64,000 bases of DNA from Gammaproteobacteria bacterium (GTDB taxonomy: Bacteria; Pseudomonadota; Gammaproteobacteria; Enterobacterales; Psychrobiaceae). The translations under genes and the position numbers were made by a program. The notes beneath the pieces are model-generated. The model did no database searches, was not told where the DNA came from, and saw only the letters and a list, made by a program, of their open reading frames with translations. Of this stretch, positions 35,634-43,816 are shown piece after piece. How positions within the stretch are numbered: position 1 is the first letter of the stretch; every line of letters begins with the position of its first letter. Where the stretch lies: assembly GCA_013214945.1 (NCBI GenBank), contig JABSRT010000021.1:1-64000 (forward strand). Reading direction: 5' to 3'.

Positions 35634-36995
35634 ATGAAACTTGATTCCATTGAAATTGAAAATTACAAACTATTTAAAAATGCAAAGTTTGAATTTAATT
35701 CAAATTTCAATCTAATTATTGGTGTAAACGGTAGTGGGAAAACATCTCTCTTAAATGCAGTTGCAGTTGCAGTTGCAGGGTGGTCGCACGCGTATATAGC
35801 AAATGAATATAATCTTAGAGCGATTGAAGATGATGAAATCCGAGAAATTCAAATAGATCAAAGATTTGATAAAACAAAGTTCACAAAAATTGAGGCTGTA
35901 GGAAAAGCGCTTGTGGTTAGCCCATTACAGAAGCGTGCAGAAGGCTTAGCATCCTGGAAGCGGACTAGAAGACAAGGAAGCTTAAACACAATAACTACAG
36001 CAGGAATGAGGTACGCTCATCCGCATAGTGAAGGGTATTCTGAGAAATGTTATAACGTTAGATTTCAGAACTTAACTCAAAATATTTTTAACTACATCGA
36101 AAAGGGAAATAAGTTTGATCTTCCTGTTATCGCTTTTTATGAATGTGATCGATTATGGAAGCCGAGTAAAAATATAGACGTTGAAGAAACTGCACAGTTG
36201 AAATATTCAAGATTTGATCCATATTTAGACTGCTTCCATACTGGTGCCGATGATAAAGCTATTGCTCAATGGCTATTAAGTGAAAAGTTAATTTCATTAG
36301 ATGAAGGCGCTGATACACAAGTATTAAAAGCAATTAGATACGCAGCTGTTTCAGCCTTGGAAAATTGTTCTGATTTTAAATTCGACTTCAAAGAAAAGCG
36401 TGTGATGGTTGAATTTAATAATGGTAATACTATTCCTTTCGAGCACTTAAGTGACGGACAAAGAACTATCCTTGGATTATTTTGTGACATTGCAAGGAGG
36501 GCTGCAATTTTAAATCCTCACTTAGATGGGGAAGCGAGTGAAAAAGTGAAAGGGGTAGTTCTAATCGATGAATTAGACCTGCACTTGCACCCTAAGTGGC
36601 AGAGAAGGGTAATTGAAGATTTACGTAAAGTATTTCCAAATATCCAATTTATTTGTACTACTCACTCCCCATTTTTAATTCAGTCTTTACGACATAGTGA
36701 TGAATTAATAATGTTAGATGGAGAGCCTCTTTCACAGTATTCAAATTTAGGAATTGAAGAAATATCAAGAAATATGGGGATCAAACGACCTGATGTTTCA
36801 ATTGAATATGAAAAAATGAAAAAGATCGCAAAATCCTTTTTGCAAGAATTAGATGAAATGGAAAATAGTCCAGAAGAAAAGCAAGAGGAATTTAAAAAGC
36901 GCTTAGCATCTAAAATAGCGCCTTTTGCAGATAATCCTGCATATCAAGCATTTTTAGAGCTGAAATATTCCGTAAAAACAGGCAAAGAATTTTGA
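35634..36995 (+). CDS. ptuA: Septu antiphage ATPase PtuA
   Basis: An ATPase of the Septu defence system, which with the PtuB nuclease protects against phage. It has 453 residues. Walker A is GVNGSGKTS (residues 30-38) in the SMC/OLD-like start LDSIEIENYKLFKNAKFEF. The signature LSDGQRTILGLFCDIARRA is near 275, Walker B VVLIDELDLHLHPKWQ near 308-323, and the switch FICTTHSPFLIQSL follows. There is no TOPRIM domain, which separates it from OLD nucleases. Its last four bases overlap the start of the HNH gene, the arrangement expected for ptuA-ptuB. Base composition is visibly more AT-rich than the surrounding core genes. A stand-alone AAA/HNH pair of another defence class is the main alternative. 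Confidence 0.85.
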   Translation: MKLDSIEIENYKLFKNAKFEFNSNFNLIIGVNGSGKTSLLNAVAVAVAGWSHAYIANEYNLRAIEDDEIREIQIDQRFDKTKFTKIEAVGKALVVSPLQKRAEGLASWKRTRRQGSLNTITTAGMRYAHPHSEGYSEKCYNVRFQNLTQNIFNYIEKGNKFDLPVIAFYECDRLWKPSKNIDVEETAQLKYSRFDPYLDCFHTGADDKAIAQWLLSEKLISLDEGADTQVLKAIRYAAVSALENCSDFKFDFKEKRVMVEFNNGNTIPFEHLSDGQRTILGLFCDIARRAAILNPHLDGEASEKVKGVVLIDELDLHLHPKWQRRVIEDLRKVFPNIQFICTTHSPFLIQSLRHSDELIMLDGEPLSQYSNLGIEEISRNMGIKRPDVSIEYEKMKKIAKSFLQELDEMENSPEEKQEEFKKRLASKIAPFADNPAYQAFLELKYSVKTGKEF

Positions 36996-37756
36996 GGCCG
37001 GTAAGACGTGGTAACTCACCTATTGCAACTGATTTTACAAAATATGAATATGCGAAAGATGACTTGATCGCACAGATTAGTAAAGGGGGATTTAATGGAA
37101 GGCATATAGGGTCATATTGCAGTTACTGCGAGCGTTCAATCCCAACTAATTTGGCGGTTGAGCATATTGAGCCCAAAGGTGGTGTGCATGGGAAACCTGA
37201 ATTAGAATGCACATGGACCAATTTCCTTCTTGCATGTGTTAACTGCAATTCCACAAAAAAAGATAAGCTAGTTGTTTTCAATAGTTTGTTTTTACCCGAT
37301 AGAGATAACACGTTTTCCGCGTTCTTGTATTCAGCAGACGGAACCGTTGTACCTGCGGTACACTTATCAGCAGCACACTCTATTTTAGCGAACAACTCCT
37401 TGAAATTAGTTGGATTAGACAAAGGTTTACGAAAAACTTATGACGCAGATGAAAATGTAATAGCTCAAGATAGAGCTTCTCAAAGACTTGAAATCTGGGG
37501 GGTCGCCGAAGACTCTTTAGAAGGTTACCGTTCTAATATAAATAATGTGGCTGTAGTTAATGGAGTTATAAGGTCTATGTTGGGAACTGGATTTTTCAGT
37601 GTTTGGATGACAGTATTTAAAGATTATTCTGAAATTAAAACCCTTTTTATTGATGCTATAAGTGGAACGAGGAGAAGTGGCTGCTTTAACGTTGACGGAG
37701 ATACTGTTTCTCCGCACCCTAATGATGATAACTTGGTTGCAGGTGGAAAAATATAG
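36992..37756 (+). CDS. ptuB: Septu HNH nuclease PtuB
   Basis: The effector nuclease partner of PtuA. It is 254 residues from a TTG that overlaps the ptuA stop (TTGA); this start yields MRPVRRGNSP, the kind of N-terminus PtuB proteins have. The zinc-binding HNH core is intact: Cys43 and Cys46 (YCSYCERS), the His58 motif in LAVEHIEPKGG, then TNFLLACVNCNSTK with Cys82, Cys85 and an Asn in the last catalytic position. The rest is a helical family-specific region. Translational coupling to ptuA is expected. No terminator is evident after it; transposase debris begins almost at once. Confidence 0.85.
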   Translation: MRPVRRGNSPIATDFTKYEYAKDDLIAQISKGGFNGRHIGSYCSYCERSIPTNLAVEHIEPKGGVHGKPELECTWTNFLLACVNCNSTKKDKLVVFNSLFLPDRDNTFSAFLYSADGTVVPAVHLSAAHSILANNSLKLVGLDKGLRKTYDADENVIAQDRASQRLEIWGVAEDSLEGYRSNINNVAVVNGVIRSMLGTGFFSVWMTVFKDYSEIKTLFIDAISGTRRSGCFNVDGDTVSPHPNDDNLVAGGKI

Positions 37757-37885
37757 ACCATTACCCTATTGTGGCTTAATGAATCTGTACACCAGCAACG
37801 GTGTAAGATCATCGATGGTGAACTAAATATAAGACCAAGAAAACGATTAAACTATGAAACACTAAAGGGATGCTTTCATGAATAA
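37757..37885 (+). pseudogene. C-terminal scrap of an IS30-family-like transposase
   Basis: In the frame ending at TAA 37883-37885 the bases from 37811 encode IDGELNIRPRKRLNYETLKG. This resembles the end of IS30 transposases (LN.RPRKRL.Y.TP.E.F). No catalytic DDE region, start codon or terminal inverted repeat is present. It is only a fragment, abutting ptuB, and marks past transposition or recombination in the island. Confidence 0.65.
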
Positions 37886-37896
37886 TTATTTTTTAT

Positions 37897-38178
37897 TTAA
37901 ATAAATACACATAACTTGGTTATTATATTCAACTTTCCACTCTTTAAGCATACTGATGACCTTTGCTGAATTCTTCGATTTTGTTGTTTTTTCTTTGGCT
38001 TAGTTGTGCCGATATCAACACCAGATAGTTCTTTGGTAAACATTTTCGGTACCACATGGCTATAGTGTTGCTCAAGCGTTTGAATACTGGTGCCACATTG
38101 TTTTGCTAGAACTTCCATACTGACATTGCCAGTCATTAGCTGCCAAGTAATATAGCTGTGGCATAGAGGGTATAGTGT
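37897..38178 (-). pseudogene. Decayed tyrosine recombinase (integrase) C-terminus
   Basis: The minus-strand frame reads TLYPLCHSYITWQLM, then MEVLAKQCGTSIQTLEQHYSHVV: the last two boxes of a phage-type integrase with the nucleophile Tyr in EQHYSHVV. The catalytic Arg expected in the LRH triplet is Cys (TGC, one transition from CGC), and a TGA stop directly precedes the segment (38179-38181) where related proteins often have Arg. A further stop occurs at 38212-38214 in the same frame. The gene is therefore dead. Its place next to the distal att-like site fits an integrase of the tRNA-Ser island. Confidence 0.8.
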
Positions 38179-38462
38179 TCAAACTCTACGTGTTGACTGT
38201 CTCTCAGAAAATCATTTCGGTCTGTTACACGGTTTGCTACACTACTTGTTACACACGTGAATGGTCACTATCTATGAAAGTCTTTAGAAGAGCAAATCAA
38301 GAGCTTACGAAGCTGACTTATCGACCAACTCCCATTTTAATTTATTTAAACCCAGACATTGATAAGCTACGTTGATCAGTTAGCTCAATACGATTGCTCT
38401 ACCAGCCCCTATACAAAACTGAATCCCCAAATCAAATTGACACAATCAATCGTAAGCCACTT

Positions 38463-38486
38463 TCCCCCACTATCTAAAGAAGCCCA
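38463..38486. repeat. Degenerate distal att-like site of the tRNA-Ser island
   Basis: TCCCCCACTATCTAAAGAAG and the following CCC align with the tRNA-Ser 3' end and its flank (33062-33084, TCCGCCACTATTTAGAAAAG then CCC), 19 of 23 bases by eye. It probably marks the far boundary of the integrated element, about 5.4 kb from the tRNA. Confidence 0.6.
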
Positions 38487-38665
38487 TTTCGATTAAAACC
38501 CCGCTGCAACGTACTAATTATTAACGTTTCCCCTACAGCCAATACATTTCAGTGCTGACTTTATTGATGTTATTTGTTTTTTGAGTCGAGATAATTTGCG
38601 TGTGCTGGCGTTTATAGGTATTTTTATCGCCGGTTTTGATTCAATAGTGCATTAAGAGTCATATT

Positions 38666-38678
38666 TGAATTGAAATTG
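38666..38678. promoter_or_regulatory. Candidate activator site upstream of aldh
   Basis: TGAATTGAAATT matches the core TGAATTGTAATT of the palindrome at 43237-43268 at 11 of 12 positions, and lies about 65 bases upstream of the -24 element, a normal place for an enhancer-binding protein. Confidence 0.4.
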
Positions 38679-38743
38679 TGTAACATTTTGTTCACTTTTG
38701 AATTGGCGTTACTTAACCTTTTGTTATGTATGCTTATTTATAT

Positions 38744-38760
38744 TTGGCATCATTCTGGCA
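38744..38760 (+). promoter_or_regulatory. Sigma-54-like promoter of aldh-permease operon
   Basis: TTGGCATCATTCTGGCA has GG and GC exactly 12 bases apart, like the consensus TGGCAC-N5-TTGC, though the -12 box is TGGC instead of TTGC. The start of transcription would fall near 38772, 58 bases before the ATG. Confidence 0.55.
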
Positions 38761-38829
38761 TTGTACCCCTATCATTAGCCATCTAACGTTGCGCAATCGT
38801 TAATAATAATTAAAACATCGAGACTTCTT

Positions 38830-40248
38830 ATGAAAATTTATAACAAACTCTATATCAATGGCCAATGGGTTGAGCCTCGTGGCACCGAGGTTATAGATGT
38901 CATTAACCCTGCTACTAATCAAGTGATTGGTCAGGTACCGCTTGCTAATGCCAGCGACGTCGACTTAGCCGTTACTGCAGCTGCCAATGCGTTTAAAAGC
39001 TGGTCGCAGCTAAGCAGCACTGAACGAGCGCGTTATATCACCGCCATCGCTAATACACTAAACGACTATAGCGAAGAAATGGTCAATACCATTACCGCTG
39101 AAATGGGCGCGCCATTAGATTTTTGTCGTGAGGTGCAAGTACTAGATCCAATTGAAGCGCTGCATAGCCACGCGACACATGCTCAGTTGATCAATGAGAC
39201 TCAAACTATTGGCAATAGCCAAGTCAGCAAAGAGCCGATTGGTGTCTGTGCTTTTATTAATCCGTGGAACTACCCGTTGCATCAAATGATTGGCAAAGTT
39301 GCTCCTGCGCTTGCAGCAGGTTGCACCATGGTGGTTAAGCCAAGCGAGATTGCGCCACTGCATGCTTTTTTATTGGCTCAGGTTATTGATCAGGTTGGTT
39401 TGCCAGCGGGCGTGTTTAATTTGGTTAATGGTTATGGCGATGAGGTTGGTGAGGCAATGTGCAGCCATCCTGACGTTGATATGGTGTCCTTTACAGGTTC
39501 GACTCGCGCAGGGATTAGGATTGCTCAAGCTGCAGCGCCAACCATTAAACGTGTTTGCCAAGAGCTAGGTGGTAAGTCGCCATTTATTATCTGTCCTGAT
39601 GCTGATTTGGCGACCGCCGTGACTTTGGGTGTTGAAGACGTGATGTTTAACTCTGGCCAAACCTGCACGGCATTAACCCGAATGTTGGTGCACCAAGAGC
39701 AGTATCAAGAGGCGATCGAGTTAGCTAAAAAGGCTGCTGAATCTTTTGTCGTGGGCGACCCATTGCATCCTGATTCGATGATGGGACCGATGGTATCGCT
39801 TAATCAGCGTCAACAGGTGCGTGATTATATTGAAGTGGGCTTGGCTGAAGGGGCACGGTTAATTACTGGCGGGGTCGAACTTCCTGCCGAGCTTAGGGAA
39901 GGTGCGTATGTGATGCCGACCATTTTTGCCGACGTTAACAATCAAATGCAGATCGCTCGCGAAGAAATATTCGGCCCTGTGTTATGCCTGATCCCTTATC
40001 AAAATGAACAACACGCAATTGATATTGCCAACGACACGCCTTATGGCTTGTCGGCAAGAGTGTGGGCGACAGATAAGGACGTTGCGTTAAAAATTGCTCG
40101 CCAGATTAAAGCCGGACAGGTTTATATCAATGATGGCCAGTGGAACAATCAAGCGCCGTTTGGCGGCTATAAACAGTCGGGCAATGGGCGTGAGCTGGGC
40201 AGTTTCGGCGTAGAGGAGTTCTTCGAAACGAAATCAATTATCTCTTAA
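38830..40248 (+). CDS. NAD(P)-dependent aldehyde dehydrogenase
   Basis: Oxidises an aldehyde to the acid; 472 residues. The fold signatures are all present: NPWNYPLHQMIGKVAPALAAG, KPSEIAPL, FTGSTRAG (cofactor), the general base Glu in QELGGKSP, the nucleophile Cys279 in NSGQTCTA, and EEIFGPVL. The neighbourhood (APC permease, ureohydrolase, FAD amine oxidase, sigma-54 activator) points to an amino- or guanidino-aldehyde such as 4-guanidinobutyraldehyde or 4-aminobutyraldehyde, but the substrate is not readable from the sequence. It is first in an operon with the permease (51-base gap). Confidence 0.92.
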   Translation: MKIYNKLYINGQWVEPRGTEVIDVINPATNQVIGQVPLANASDVDLAVTAAANAFKSWSQLSSTERARYITAIANTLNDYSEEMVNTITAEMGAPLDFCREVQVLDPIEALHSHATHAQLINETQTIGNSQVSKEPIGVCAFINPWNYPLHQMIGKVAPALAAGCTMVVKPSEIAPLHAFLLAQVIDQVGLPAGVFNLVNGYGDEVGEAMCSHPDVDMVSFTGSTRAGIRIAQAAAPTIKRVCQELGGKSPFIICPDADLATAVTLGVEDVMFNSGQTCTALTRMLVHQEQYQEAIELAKKAAESFVVGDPLHPDSMMGPMVSLNQRQQVRDYIEVGLAEGARLITGGVELPAELREGAYVMPTIFADVNNQMQIAREEIFGPVLCLIPYQNEQHAIDIANDTPYGLSARVWATDKDVALKIARQIKAGQVYINDGQWNNQAPFGGYKQSGNGRELGSFGVEEFFETKSIIS

Positions 40249-40299
40249 AAATTACGGCATTAAATTAAAAATCGTTAAACATACTATAACAAGAAATTA

Positions 40300-41727
40300 A
40301 TGAGGAAGAGTTACATGACAACCGAAAATAATCAGCGCAATATGTTCCGCTTTAAGGACATTGTGATCTATTGTATTGCGGCCATTTTGTTGGTCGATCA
40401 AATTGCTTTATCTGCATCCGTTGGCCCTTATGCCGTGTTTTGGTGGGTTGTAACTTTAGTACTCTTTATGTTGCCTAATTTGTTGGTAACGGCTGAAATG
40501 GGCGCCACTTACCCCGACCAAGGCGGTATTTACGCTTGGGTTCGAGATGCTTTTGGTACGCGCTGGGCAGCGCGCATCACCTGGATGTATTGGATTAACA
40601 TTGTACTGTGGGTGCCTTCGGTCTTTATTATGTTTTCAGGCATGTTGTCGGCAATGTTCTTCCCTGATATGACACTTTGGATGCAAATTGGGGTTGGCAT
40701 TGTTATGTGTGCTTTACTTGGTATCACTAACTGTATGCCACTGTCGTTAACTAAATGGATTTTGGCCTTAGCAACACCGCTTAAGTTTGCTGTTATCACT
40801 ATTATTGGGGTCGCTGGTCTTAATTATGGTTTAGACAATGGTTTTGCCAATAATTTAAGTTTTAGTGCGGCAATGGACGATCTTAGCGCTGGTTTTGCTT
40901 ACATTCCGGTAATTGTTTATGGCTGTCTTGGGTTAGAACTTATTATGTCTGAAAGTAATAAGATTATTAATCCGGGCAAGAATATTCCTAAGGCGATGTT
41001 TGTAGCAGGTCTGTTAACGTCAATTTTTTATATTTTTGGTACTGCGGGTATTTTGGCCGCAATTCCGGCTGAAGATGTTGAAATTGTCAGTATTTTCGCG
41101 GTAACGCTTAATGAACTATTTGGCTCGTCTGAAATGGGGCAGTTAGTGGTAACAGTATTGGGCATTGCGACCTTGTTTACCTTCTTTGCGACTATGGTTG
41201 CTTGGACGTTAGGCGGCAATGGTGCGATGGCTGAAGCGGGACAAGAAAAAGAAATGCCTGCGGTATTTGGCATTGTTAACAAAGAGCACGGCGCGCCAGT
41301 AGGTTCATCAATTTTGTTAAGTATTACCAGTGGTTGTATTTTAATTATTTATGGTTTGATGGCGAGTTCTGCTGAAGAGCTATTTTGGACCCTGTTTTCG
41401 TTTAGTGCGATTATCTTTTTAATGCCTTACATTGCAATGCATTGTTCGTTTTTAAACTCGAGAGCACGTGAGCCAATGCTGGAACGACCATTTAAGTTAG
41501 CTGGTGGTCCATTGGTTGCTTATTTGGTGTCGGGTGTTTGCATCTTGATTTTATTGCTGTCAATTTTGTTATTCTTTTGGATCCCTGGCGAGCCATTAGA
41601 TGTAACTTATGTGATGCAAGTTGGCGTTGGTCTTATTATTACCTTAGCGTTTGGTGAAGTATTGGTTCGAAAAAACGTTAATAAAAGCGGTAAAGTGGCG
41701 CTGGAGACTGCGCCAAGAAGCTCATAA
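40300..41727 (+). CDS. APC-superfamily amino acid/amine permease
   Basis: A 475-residue inner-membrane transporter with about 12 hydrophobic segments. The N-terminal FRFKDIVIYCIAAILLVDQIALSASVGPYA and GATYPDQGGIYAWVRDAFG are APC hallmarks, and FAYIPVIVYGCLGLELIMSESN is a helix-6 to helix-7-like region. It belongs to the glutamate/GABA-antiporter or PuuP-like branch, as judged by eye. It is co-transcribed with the aldehyde dehydrogenase, so it should import that pathway's substrate. The start is uncertain: 40300 (ATG, MRKSYM) or 40315 (ATG, MTTENN); AGGAAG lies between and favours the second. Confidence 0.9.
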   Translation: MRKSYMTTENNQRNMFRFKDIVIYCIAAILLVDQIALSASVGPYAVFWWVVTLVLFMLPNLLVTAEMGATYPDQGGIYAWVRDAFGTRWAARITWMYWINIVLWVPSVFIMFSGMLSAMFFPDMTLWMQIGVGIVMCALLGITNCMPLSLTKWILALATPLKFAVITIIGVAGLNYGLDNGFANNLSFSAAMDDLSAGFAYIPVIVYGCLGLELIMSESNKIINPGKNIPKAMFVAGLLTSIFYIFGTAGILAAIPAEDVEIVSIFAVTLNELFGSSEMGQLVVTVLGIATLFTFFATMVAWTLGGNGAMAEAGQEKEMPAVFGIVNKEHGAPVGSSILLSITSGCILIIYGLMASSAEELFWTLFSFSAIIFLMPYIAMHCSFLNSRAREPMLERPFKLAGGPLVAYLVSGVCILILLLSILLFFWIPGEPLDVTYVMQVGVGLIITLAFGEVLVRKNVNKSGKVALETAPRSS

Positions 41728-41773
41728 CACAAGCTCATAAGAATAGGCGATGTTGGTTAGCCTGTTGCTCAAT

Positions 41774-41805
41774 AAAGCCCGAGTGGATTATCACTCGGGC
41801 TTTTT
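41774..41805. terminator. Bidirectional terminator between permease and activator genes
   Basis: AAAGCCCGAGTG and CACTCGGGCTTT form a 12-bp perfect stem with a six-base loop and A/T tails on both sides, in the gap between two convergent genes. Confidence 0.93.
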
Positions 41806-41816
41806 CTTTTGGATAG

Positions 41817-43205
41817 TTAATTTAAACCGTGTTTTTTTAGTTTGCGCGATGCTGTGGGCTGGCTAATGTCGAGATAGCGCGCTAACTCATAACTGCCTTT
41901 GCAGTGTTCAAGCGCATTTTGTAATAGCTGTTTTTCAACCTCGTCCATGGCTTGGGCCAAGGAGCGTTGGCCCGGCACCACTTGCGATATTTGGGTGTTA
42001 GTGGTGGCTTGGTTATTTGTAAGTTCAAGCGATGGCTCATTGCCAGAGAAATCGTCAAAGGGTTGCAGCATTTTACCGGTGCTGGCCAAATACGAGCGTT
42101 CCATTGCGTTTTCTAATTCGCGCACGTTGCCTGGCCAATCATGGTTTAAAAAATTGCGTCTTAAGTGGCTTGATATAATTTTGTCTTCGCCGTAACGCTT
42201 ATTAAGATTCGCTAAAATATAATCGAGCAACACCGGAATGTCTTCAATTCGATCTCTAAGCGGTGGGATCGAAATAGGAATTACATTGATCCGATAATAC
42301 AAGTCGAGTCTGAACTCGCCATTGTCGACCCGTTTATTGAGCGCTTGATTGGTTGCAGTAATCAGCCTGAAATTTATTTGTTTGCTGGTGGAGCTGCCAA
42401 GGCGACAAACCTTACCGTCTTGCAATACTTTAAGCAGCTTGGCTTGCATTGCCAAGGGCAGTTCACCAATTTCATCAAGAAATAACGTGCCATCTTGTGC
42501 TTGTTCAATGAGGCCCATTTTTCCTTGCTTGCTGGCACCGGTAAAAGCGCCGCCGCTATAACCGAACATTTCAGATTCGAACAAGGATTCAGGAATAGTA
42601 CTGCAGTTCACTTCAATAAAAGGACCGTCGGCACGGTTACTTAAATTGTGAACTAGTTTTGAAAAGGCTGTTTTACCGACCCCAGACTCGCCTAAAAATA
42701 AAATACTGGCATCAGAATGAGACACCCGATTGAGCAGTTGGTGAATTTTACCAATAACCTGACTTTTTGATGGTAGCTCGAGTTGGTCATTGGAAGCTTG
42801 CTCGGTAGGTTGGCGCATGAACTGCGACTGCAACCATTCGTATTCTTTCTTTAATTGCCGTATTTCGGTTAAGTCGGTGGCAAAGCTGATGACACGGTAC
42901 AGCTGATTGTTTTGGTCAAATATTGGGTAACCCTGAGTCATCATTATTCGACCATGGTGAGTTACCTGCATTACTTGCGCTTCTTTGCCGGTTCTTAATA
43001 CTTCTAACGACACCGAAGGGTTCAAAATGCCCTGTGCCTCTAAATCATAAAGCGAGGCACCGATAAAGCTGTCGTTATTTACGCCATAAATAGCTGCGTT
43101 GCTGGCACTGGCTTTAACAATAATGCCTTGGGCATTCGAAATAACAATATTGCCAGGGGAATAAGCCAATGCGGCGGCAAGTTCTAATTCAGGATCGGTA
43201 GACAT
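41817..43205 (-). CDS. Sigma-54-dependent PAS activator
   Basis: An enhancer-binding protein that drives open-complex formation at sigma-54 promoters. It has 462 residues: PAS-type sensor (1-120, IVKASASNAAIYGVNND), linker, AAA+ domain with Walker A GESGVGKT, the sigma-54 contact loop GAFTGA (intact, YSGGAFTGASKQ), Walker B TLFLDEIGELP, and a C-terminal Fis-type helix-turn-helix (ARYLDISQPTASRKLKKHG). There is no receiver domain, so the PAS domain probably senses a ligand directly. It is divergent from the cupin-ureohydrolase operon, with a near-perfect palindrome and a -24/-12 promoter between them: the likely local regulator. Confidence 0.94.
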   Translation of the reverse strand: MSTDPELELAAALAYSPGNIVISNAQGIIVKASASNAAIYGVNNDSFIGASLYDLEAQGILNPSVSLEVLRTGKEAQVMQVTHHGRIMMTQGYPIFDQNNQLYRVISFATDLTEIRQLKKEYEWLQSQFMRQPTEQASNDQLELPSKSQVIGKIHQLLNRVSHSDASILFLGESGVGKTAFSKLVHNLSNRADGPFIEVNCSTIPESLFESEMFGYSGGAFTGASKQGKMGLIEQAQDGTLFLDEIGELPLAMQAKLLKVLQDGKVCRLGSSTSKQINFRLITATNQALNKRVDNGEFRLDLYYRINVIPISIPPLRDRIEDIPVLLDYILANLNKRYGEDKIISSHLRRNFLNHDWPGNVRELENAMERSYLASTGKMLQPFDDFSGNEPSLELTNNQATTNTQISQVVPGQRSLAQAMDEVEKQLLQNALEHCKGSYELARYLDISQPTASRKLKKHGLN

Positions 43206-43236
43206 ATTAAGGTTCCTTAACGGAGAAAACAGCGTT

Positions 43237-43302
43237 ATTCATTTGTGAATTGTAATTCATAAATGAATGGTCGGCCAGTAACTTATAATTCAATATAGAA
43301 TT
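43237..43302. promoter_or_regulatory. Palindromic activator-binding region
   Basis: Arms 43237-43251 and 43254-43268 form a 15-bp inverted repeat with one mismatch around a two-base centre; its core is TGAATTGTAATTCA. A second inverted pair, AATTC-N6-GAATT, lies at 43287-43302, and ACTTATAATTCA (43281-43292) is a degenerate reverse copy of the core (10 of 12). The block is 40-105 bases upstream of the -24 element and just in front of the activator gene, as expected for an upstream activating sequence that also allows autoregulation. Confidence 0.75.
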
Positions 43303-43341
43303 GTTTGTTTTTAAGGTGATGAATAATAATGAAATTATGTT

Positions 43342-43358
43342 TTGGCATATGTTTTGCT
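43342..43358 (+). promoter_or_regulatory. Sigma-54 promoter of the cupin-ureohydrolase operon
   Basis: TTGGCATATGTTTTGCT fits TGGCAC-N5-TTGCT almost perfectly, with GG and GC 12 bases apart. Transcription would start near 43370, 36 bases before the cupin start. Confidence 0.85.
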
Positions 43359-43405
43359 ATATCAATAGAAAATAACACCATAGCAATAGATGTTGGAGCA
43401 ATTTA

Positions 43406-43771
43406 GTGAGTTCGTTAATCAGAATTAATAAAGAGGGCATAGGTAAAGAGCCGTTAAGTATGTGCCGCGCGGTCCCGTCTGAAGCTGTGCTTAGTGGTAC
43501 CTGCAACGAAACCGGAGCAGTTCATTACGAAACCAGTGATGGCAAGGTAACAACAGGTACTTGGCAATGCACCCCTTACGCTGAACAACTTATTTGTGAT
43601 GGTTTTAGCGAGTTTGCCACCATTATCTCAGGCACTGTCGCGCTAACGACGACGGGTGGTCCCGTTGAGCATTTTGGACCGGGCGACTCTTATGTGCTGC
43701 CCGTAGGCTGGCACGGTCGGTTCGAGGTGCTTGAAACGCTGCGCAAAATATACGTTATCACGGTTGTTTAG
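43406..43771 (+). CDS. Cupin (DUF861-type) protein
   Basis: A 121-residue single-domain cupin starting from GTG at 43406. The core GTWQCTPYAEQLICDGFSEFATIISGTVALTTTGGPVEHFGPGDSYVLPVGWHGRFEVLETLRKIYVI matches the DUF861 (ureidoglycine-aminohydrolase-like) pattern with a conserved Trp-His-Gly in the second motif. Such proteins often sit with amine-oxidising genes and may be small-molecule sensors or enzymes; no reaction is known. It is the first gene after the strong sigma-54 promoter and 45 bases before the ureohydrolase. Confidence 0.75.
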   Translation: MSSLIRINKEGIGKEPLSMCRAVPSEAVLSGTCNETGAVHYETSDGKVTTGTWQCTPYAEQLICDGFSEFATIISGTVALTTTGGPVEHFGPGDSYVLPVGWHGRFEVLETLRKIYVITVV

Positions 43772-43816
43772 GCAGCTATTTCCATTATTTATTAAAAATA
43801 TCAGAGGCAAAATATA

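Larger units (their letters stand above)
38487..38829. other. Upstream region of the aldehyde dehydrogenase operon
   Basis: Non-coding, marking the return to core sequence after the island. It contains the sigma-54-like promoter and a half-palindrome activator-like site described separately; nothing else is seen. Confidence 0.5.

Noticed and set aside
38175-38375. A 66-residue frame overlapping the integrase remnant
   Set aside because: Lies antisense to the decayed recombinase and has no supporting signal.
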